Below, piece after piece: positions 14,197 to 18,506 of a DNA stretch of 18,506 bases; position 1 is the stretch's first letter; each line of letters begins with the position of its first letter. This DNA comes from Verrucomicrobiales bacterium. Lineage in GTDB: Bacteria > Verrucomicrobiota > Verrucomicrobiia > Verrucomicrobiales > DEV007. The notes under the pieces are model-generated. The model did not search any database, was not told where the DNA came from, and saw only the letters and a list, made by a program, of their open reading frames with translations. The translations under genes and the position numbers were made by a program. The DNA lies in contig QIKC01000050.1 in NCBI GenBank assembly GCA_003232855.1, positions 1 through 18,506 of the forward strand, given 5' to 3'.

Positions 14197-16389
14197 CTAT
14201 ACGGGTTCTAAGTCTCTGATGGTTGACGGGTTCGGCACGTAACTGCCACCGCGTTGTTCGACCAGTTCGGCGACGATCTTGGCCGGCACGGTCTCGAAAT
14301 GGGATGGTTCCATGGAATAGCTAGCGCGCCCCGAAGAGAGGGTGCGGATGTCGGTCGAGTATCCGAACATCGCGGCCAGCGGCACTTCGGCCTTGATGAT
14401 ATTGGCGTTGTTCCGGGTACCGATCTGACCGATGCGCCCGCGGCGGCGACTGAGGTCTCCCATGATGTCGCCTTGGAACTCCTCGGGCGTGGTACACTCG
14501 ACGGACATCACCGGTTCGAGCAGCTCGCAACCGGCGGTGTTAAAGGCGTCCTTCATGGCGAAGATCGCCGCCATCTTGAATGACTGCTCGTTGGAATCGA
14601 CGTCGTGTGAGGAACCGTCGAGCAGATCGACGTGAACATCGACGACTTGGTAGCCGGCGATGATGCCGCTGATCATCGACTCTTTGATACCTGACAGGCA
14701 GGCGTTGATAAATTCTTTGGGGATGGTGCCACCGACCACTTTGTTGTCGATGCTGTGTCCGCTGCCACGCTTGTTGGGGCTAACTCTGAGGATCACGTGA
14801 CCGTATTGCCCTTTGCCGCCAGTCTGCTTCTTGAGCGTGCCCTCGCCATCGGCGGCGGTGGTGATGGTTTCGCGGTAGGCGATTTGCGGCTTGCCGGCGT
14901 TGGTATCGACACCGGCTTCGACGCGCATGCGGCTCTGAATGATTTCCAAGTGCAGCTCGCCCATGCCCGAAATGATGGTTTGGCCGGTCTCCTCGTCGGT
15001 CTTAACGACGAAGGTGGGATCTTCTTCCCCGAGGCGTTGCAGGGCGATCGCCATTTTGTCCTGATCGAGCGTCGTGCGCGGCTCGACCGACATGGAGATA
15101 ACCGGCTCCGGGAACGATGGCGGCTCTAACAACACGTTGATATCCGGGCTGCACAGGGTGTCGCCAGTGGTGACGTTTTTGATCCCGACGATGGCGGCGA
15201 TATCACCGGCAAAGCAGGTCTCGATATCCTTATGCACGTCGGCCTGAATCTGAATCAGTCGACCGATGCGCTCCTTGCGGCGGGTGCGCGGATTGAACAC
15301 TTGGTCGCCTTTGGAGACGGTGCCCGCGTAAACGCGGAAGAAGACCAGCTTGCCGCGGCCTTTCTCGCTCCAAAGCTTGAAGGCCAAGGCGCAGAATTTT
15401 TCGCTGTCGTCGGTGATGATTTTGATCTTTTCGTCATCATCGCCAGCGACCTGCGCCTCTGCGGCAGCGATGTCCAACGGGCTGGGCAGGTAGTCGATCA
15501 CGGTGTCGAGCACTGCCTGCACGCCTTTGTTTTTGAAAGCGGAGCCACCGACGACGGGGACGATTTTGTTGGCGGTCGTGGCGCGGCGCAATGCCGCTTT
15601 GACGGTGGGAATCGAAATTTCCTTCTCTTCGATGAATAGCGTGCCGATTTCTTCATCGACATCGGCGAGCCGTTCGAGCAACTGCGCGTAGGCGGCGTCG
15701 GCGATTTCGAGTTCGGCGGTGGTGAGCTCGCGCAGCGCGTAGGTCGAGCCGAGTTTGTCGTCGTCGGCGTAAACGATCGCTTTCTTGTTGATGATGTCGA
15801 TCTGGCCGGAGAGGTCGTCTTCGGCACCGATCGGAATCAGCACCGGAGCGGCGTTGGCGCCGAGCGTCTCGCGAACGTCGTCCACGACCTTGTCGAAGTC
15901 AGCTCCGACGCGATCCATTTTGTTGACGAAGACAATGCGCGGCACCTCGTATTTGTCGGCTTGCCGCCACACGGTCTCGGACTGCGGTTGCACTCCGGCG
16001 ACGCCGCAAAAGACGACGATGGCGCCGTCGAGCACGCGCAATGAGCGCTCCACCTCAGCGGTGAAATCGACGTGTCCGGGAGTATCGATGATATTGATGC
16101 GGTGGTCGCTGCCCTCGAATAGCTTGTAGACGCCCTCGGATTGGGTCTGTTCCCAAGAACAGGTCACGGCGGCAGCGGTGATGGTGATGCCGCGGTCGCG
16201 TTCCTGCTCCATCCAATCGGTGGTCGCCTGGCCGTCGTGAACCTCGCCGATGCGGTGGATGCTTCCCGTATAGAAGAGCACCCGCTCGGTGAGCGTCGTC
16301 TTCCCGGCGTCGATGTGCGCACAGATCCCGATATTGCGCGTGCGCTGCAACGGGAACTCGCGCTTCGGCGAACTGGGATTAGATGACAC
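14197..16389 (-). CDS. fusA: translation elongation factor G
   Basis: EF-G is the cytoplasmic GTPase that drives translocation and, with RRF, ribosome recycling. All G motifs are visible in the 730-residue protein: G1 AHIDAGKT (24-31), G2 RGITI (66-70), G3 DTPGHVDF (102-109, with the catalytic His106), G4 NKMD (156-159) and G5 SAF (283-285). Later domains follow in order: domain II around [20 protein letters not shown], domain III with GMGELHLEI, domain IV with the [20 protein letters not shown] region, and domain V ending [20 protein letters not shown]. It is a full-length, single-copy-type EF-G with a slightly extended N-terminus. The start codon is GTG, which places the short Ser/Pro-rich leader before [12 protein letters not shown] as in the family. 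It follows rpsG by 42 bases and precedes rpsJ by 13. Confidence 0.99.
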   Translation of the reverse strand: MSSNPSSPKREFPLQRTRNIGICAHIDAGKTTLTERVLFYTGSIHRIGEVHDGQATTDWMEQERDRGITITAAAVTCSWEQTQSEGVYKLFEGSDHRINIIDTPGHVDFTAEVERSLRVLDGAIVVFCGVAGVQPQSETVWRQADKYEVPRIVFVNKMDRVGADFDKVVDDVRETLGANAAPVLIPIGAEDDLSGQIDIINKKAIVYADDDKLGSTYALRELTTAELEIADAAYAQLLERLADVDEEIGTLFIEEKEISIPTVKAALRRATTANKIVPVVGGSAFKNKGVQAVLDTVIDYLPSPLDIAAAEAQVAGDDDEKIKIITDDSEKFCALAFKLWSEKGRGKLVFFRVYAGTVSKGDQVFNPRTRRKERIGRLIQIQADVHKDIETCFAGDIAAIVGIKNVTTGDTLCSPDINVLLEPPSFPEPVISMSVEPRTTLDQDKMAIALQRLGEEDPTFVVKTDEETGQTIISGMGELHLEIIQSRMRVEAGVDTNAGKPQIAYRETITTAADGEGTLKKQTGGKGQYGHVILRVSPNKRGSGHSIDNKVVGGTIPKEFINACLSGIKESMISGIIAGYQVVDVHVDLLDGSSHDVDSNEQSFKMAAIFAMKDAFNTAGCELLEPVMSVECTTPEEFQGDIMGDLSRRRGRIGQIGTRNNANIIKAEVPLAAMFGYSTDIRTLSSGRASYSMEPSHFETVPAKIVAELVEQRGGSYVPNPSTIRDLEPV

Positions 16390-16431
16390 GGTAGATAAAA
16401 TGAGGTGAGTTGTTCGGCGGAGCGTAAGGAC

Positions 16432-16905
16432 TTACCAGCGGAAGTGGGCGAAGGCGCGGTTGGCCTGCGCCATCTTGTGCATTTCGTCGCGGCGGCGCAC
16501 GGCGCTGCCACTGTTGGATGCGGCGTCACGAATCTCGTTGGAGAGGGCGACGTGCATCGGGGTGCCGCGGCGGGCGCGGGCGAAATTGACCAACCAACGG
16601 ATCGCCAGAGACTCCTGACGCCCAGTGGCTACCTCCAGCGGCACCTGATAGGTGGCGCCACCGACTCGGCGGGATTTGACTTCGACACGCGGCTTGGAAT
16701 TTTCCACTGCGCGGGTGAGGATCTCTAGCGGATCGACGTTGTCGCTGCCATCGTTGGCGCGCTCGACGGCGGCGTAAACGATGCGCTCGGCGAGCGATTT
16801 TTTACCGGCGCCCATGACGGTGTTGACGAATTTGGCAACCAAGACGCTATCGTAATGCGCGTCCTTGGGCTCGGCTTTATGGCGGACTCTTCTGCGGCGT
16901 GACAT
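16432..16905 (-). CDS. rpsG: 30S ribosomal protein S7 (uS7)
   Basis: S7 starts assembly of the small-subunit head and in E. coli represses the str operon by binding the rpsL-rpsG gap. The 157-residue protein is typical: MSRRRRVRHKAEPKDAHYDS, VAKFVNTVMGAGKKSLAERI, PRVEVKSRRVGGATYQVPLE and the closing KMAQANRAFAHFRW. The gap upstream is 70 bases, shorter than in E. coli; I could not identify an S7-binding fold in it by eye. The ATG follows cattcctactctccc, in which no Shine-Dalgarno sequence is seen. Confidence 0.98.
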   Translation of the reverse strand: MSRRRRVRHKAEPKDAHYDSVLVAKFVNTVMGAGKKSLAERIVYAAVERANDGSDNVDPLEILTRAVENSKPRVEVKSRRVGGATYQVPLEVATGRQESLAIRWLVNFARARRGTPMHVALSNEIRDAASNSGSAVRRRDEMHKMAQANRAFAHFRW

Positions 16906-16975
16906 GGGAGAGTAGGAATGAGGTGGGTGGTAAAAACGGGTTGGCTAAGTGCGGGGCAAAGTATCAGCGACTGTC

Positions 16976-17350
16976 CTAACCTTTGGGACGCTTGGTGCCG
17001 TATTTCGAGCGGCTCTGGCGGCGCTTATCGACACCGAGGGTATCGAGCGCGCCACGAACGACGTGGTAACGCACACCCGGAAGGTCTTTCACCCTACCGC
17101 CGCGAACGAGGACGATGGAGTGCTCCTGGAGGTTGTGCCCCTCACCGCCGATGTAGGCAATAATCTCGTGGCCGTTGGTCAGGCGCACCTTTGCCACCTT
17201 GCGCAATGCGGAGTTCGGCTTCTTCGGCGTGCGCGTATAAACCTGCAGGCAGACACCGCGACGCTGCGGACAATTCACCAGCGCGGGTGACTTGGATTTC
17301 TCGACGGGCTTCTTACGACCGTAGCGAACGAGTTGATTGATGGTTGGCAT
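16976..17350 (-). CDS. rpsL: 30S ribosomal protein S12 (uS12)
   Basis: S12 lies at the decoding centre and sets translational accuracy; it is the classic streptomycin-resistance locus. A longer open frame extends upstream, but the family N-terminus [14 protein letters not shown] fixes the start at 17350 and gives 124 residues, the same as E. coli. The two loops altered in resistant strains are wild-type here ([13 protein letters not shown] and [13 protein letters not shown]), so a streptomycin-sensitive S12 is predicted. The Asp that RimO methylthiolates in E. coli is present in KDLPG. This is the first gene of the ribosomal series, after a non-coding leader with promoter candidates. No Shine-Dalgarno sequence lies before its ATG (acctcgcacgaaatt). 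Confidence 0.98.
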   Translation of the reverse strand: MPTINQLVRYGRKKPVEKSKSPALVNCPQRRGVCLQVYTRTPKKPNSALRKVAKVRLTNGHEIIAYIGGEGHNLQEHSIVLVRGGRVKDLPGVRYHVVRGALDTLGVDKRRQSRSKYGTKRPKG

Positions 17351-17364
17351 AATTTCGTGCGAGG

Positions 17365-17391
17365 TGTCCCGGGAAGCGAAAGAGCGGGACA
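17365..17391 (-). promoter_or_regulatory. hairpin in the rpsL leader
   Basis: TGTCCCG (17365-17371) and CGGGACA (17385-17391) are perfect inverted copies around a 13-base loop, ending 14 bases before the rpsL ATG. In the leader RNA this stem would sit where the ribosome must land. It has no U-tract, so it is not a terminator. It may affect rpsL initiation or bind a ribosomal protein; this is inference. Confidence 0.45.
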
Positions 17392-17501
17392 ACAGCTCAA
17401 CACGCAGCGCCAATCGCCAGTGCAGAAAGTCGACCCGTCGGCTACACAAGGGAAGAAATCTCCCCCCACGCAGAGCGCAGTCACCCCCGAAAGGGAGCGC
17501 G

Positions 17502-17529
17502 AATATATCGAGGTTCCCTACCGTGGCAA
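17502..17529 (-). promoter_or_regulatory. sigma-70-type promoter candidate for the rpsL series
   Basis: On the minus strand TTGCCA (17529-17524, five of six consensus bases) is followed after 16 bases by TATATT (17507-17502, five of six). Upstream are A-rich runs (aaaaccgaaaatatcaaaat) resembling an UP element, with the small palindrome CCGATTTATCGG at 17531-17542 next to the -35 box. The bases after the -10 box (cgcgctccc) are GC-rich, the kind of discriminator found in growth-rate and ppGpp-controlled promoters. Transcription would start near 17494, giving a leader of about 145 bases. It is the best promoter candidate in the window. Confidence 0.6.
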
Positions 17530-17572
17530 GCCGATTTATCGGGATATTTTGATATTTTCGGTTTTCTTGCGT

Positions 17573-17602
17573 ATTCTCCGCAACACGCCGAAACGCGGTC
17601 AA
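17573..17602 (-). promoter_or_regulatory. second, weaker promoter candidate upstream of rpsL
   Basis: TTGACC (17602-17597) followed after 18 bases by GAGAAT (17578-17573) lies just after the stop of the upstream gene. The -35 box is good (five of six), the -10 box fair (four of six). Tandem promoters are common before ribosomal operons, but this one could be chance. Confidence 0.35.
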
Positions 17603-17612
17603 AACAAGGCCG

Positions 17613-18500
17613 TTATCGACTGCCCAGCACCACCCAGCCCATCGCCAGCAGCTCCTCCACCTCGAACAGGCCACCGCCCTCCGCCTTGACCCGCAGGGTC
17701 ATATGCTGGCGGAAGTCGCGCGTGGCCATGACGGCGGATTGCATCCGCGCCGCCAGATCGCTGCCCGCTGGGGCGTAGGCGTAGAGCGAGCCCTCGAAAT
17801 CCGGCGTCTCCAACAGGAAGCAGACCCAGCGTTCCGCATCGAAAAAACGCCCGCCGAAATGCTCTCCGGGGCGCACGAAGACGCGCACCTCGCCCACCGC
17901 CGCCGCCACACCATTGACCAGATCACCCCAAGGGATCGACCCGTAGCGCGCGTAGCTGTCCCAGTCCACCAGCGGCCCCACCCCCTCGTCCACCACGCTC
18001 AACATACGGAAAGAGCCGTCGGCGAAGCGCGCGGCGAAGGAGGTCACCTCCACCCCATCGACCACACTGCGCCCCAATTCCCGCAAATCCTCCACCGCCC
18101 CGCTGCGCGCCTGCTCCGGGTAGCCTTCCAGATGGCCGCGCACCACCTCCGGTTCCCTGACCAAGACCAGCCGCTCCTCCACATCATCCGCTGCCACAAA
18201 CGCCCGCGCCACCTCCAGCGCAAGATCGACCACCACCTGCCGGGGCTCCGCCAACGCCACCGGGCTCTTTCCGACCTTCGCCGCCACCCACACCACCAAG
18301 CACACCGCAACCACGACGCCGATCCCCCCAAACACGATCAACCAAAACGGTCGCCCGCCCTTTGCCGGCGCGGCCAGCTCATCCCAACCCAGATCGACAC
18401 CATCCCGGTTCTTCCGCCTCTTCCGCTTTTTCCCCCGATTCCTATCGGCGATATACCGCGGACTGGATAACCTATCTTCTAATTTATCACTGTCAGACAT
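17613..18500 (-). CDS. single-pass membrane protein of unknown function
   Basis: I do not recognise the family. The 295-residue protein has a hydrophilic N-terminus with a strongly basic tract at residues 21-32 ([12 protein letters not shown]), one membrane segment at about 52-74 ([20 protein letters not shown]), and a C-terminal domain of about 220 residues that by the positive-inside rule should lie outside the cytoplasm. That domain has alternating Glu/Val/Leu-rich helices and a beta-rich second half ([40 protein letters not shown]) with no catalytic motif I can name. The gene is on the same strand as the rpsL series but is separated from it by 262 bases with promoter candidates and no clear terminator, so it is probably a separate unit with possible read-through. 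The start ATG is six bases from the window edge, so its own control region is not visible. A His-rich plus-strand frame overlaps it and is taken as a shadow. Confidence 0.8.
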   Translation of the reverse strand: MSDSDKLEDRLSSPRYIADRNRGKKRKRRKNRDGVDLGWDELAAPAKGGRPFWLIVFGGIGVVVAVCLVVWVAAKVGKSPVALAEPRQVVVDLALEVARAFVAADDVEERLVLVREPEVVRGHLEGYPEQARSGAVEDLRELGRSVVDGVEVTSFAARFADGSFRMLSVVDEGVGPLVDWDSYARYGSIPWGDLVNGVAAAVGEVRVFVRPGEHFGGRFFDAERWVCFLLETPDFEGSLYAYAPAGSDLAARMQSAVMATRDFRQHMTLRVKAEGGGLFEVEELLAMGWVVLGSR

Positions 18501-18506
18501 ACCAGA

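Noticed and set aside
16906..16975. rpsL-rpsG gap, examined for an S7 autoregulatory fold
   Set aside because: No stem resembling the E. coli site could be recognised by eye; a covariance search would be needed.
17351..17674. Upstream extension of the rpsL frame to a 232-residue product
   Set aside because: S12 proteins begin MPTINQ, and that Met is at 17350. The extra part overlaps the end of the upstream gene and the promoter region.
17703..18470. Plus-strand open frame of 255 codons, very rich in His, Arg and Pro
   Set aside because: The composition is typical of an antisense shadow. The minus-strand frame has an ordered basic region, membrane helix and domain and is on the strand of all other genes.

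Overview
The window reads as one long, minus-strand ribosomal-protein locus. It joins the str genes (rpsL, rpsG, fusA), the S10 genes (rpsJ to rpsQ) and the spc/alpha genes (rplN to rpsK) into a single series of 26 recognisable genes, and a membrane protein of unknown function lies at its upstream end. I saw no convincing plus-strand gene, tRNA, rRNA, CRISPR array or insertion sequence. The long plus-strand open frames are shadows of the high-GC genes on the other strand.

The organism is most likely a member of the Chlamydiota-Verrucomicrobiota branch, probably a verrucomicrobial bacterium. This is inferred from gene order and protein character, not from a database match. rpsN (S14) is absent between rplE and rpsH, rpmD (L30) is absent between rpsE and rplO, and tuf is absent after fusA; the chlamydial clusters known to me lack these genes at the same places. 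adk and infA are also missing around map.

Layout in the direction of transcription (high to low coordinates): 18500-17613, single-pass membrane protein of unknown function. 17612-17351, non-coding leader with two promoter candidates and a hairpin. 17350-14197, rpsL, rpsG, fusA. 14183-7986, rpsJ, rplC, rplD, rplW, rplB, rpsS, then a gene for a predicted exported coiled-coil protein, then rplV, rpsC, rplP, rpmC, rpsQ. 7937-2168, rplN, rplX, rplE, rpsH, rplF, rplR, rpsE, rplO, secY. 2119-1, map, a 254-base gap, rpmJ, rpsM and the 5' part of rpsK, which runs off the window.

The genes work together in making and running ribosomes: small- and large-subunit proteins, translocation (EF-G), removal of the initiator methionine (MetAP) and export of nascent proteins (SecY). 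Four things are out of the ordinary. An exported protein is coded between rpsS and rplV. S11, S5 and L15 carry long Ala/Pro/Lys/Glu low-complexity tails (shorter ones on L22 and L29), including eight tandem octapeptides in S5. SecY has an extra hydrophobic segment after its usual C-terminal tail. Almost no start codon has a recognisable Shine-Dalgarno sequence upstream.
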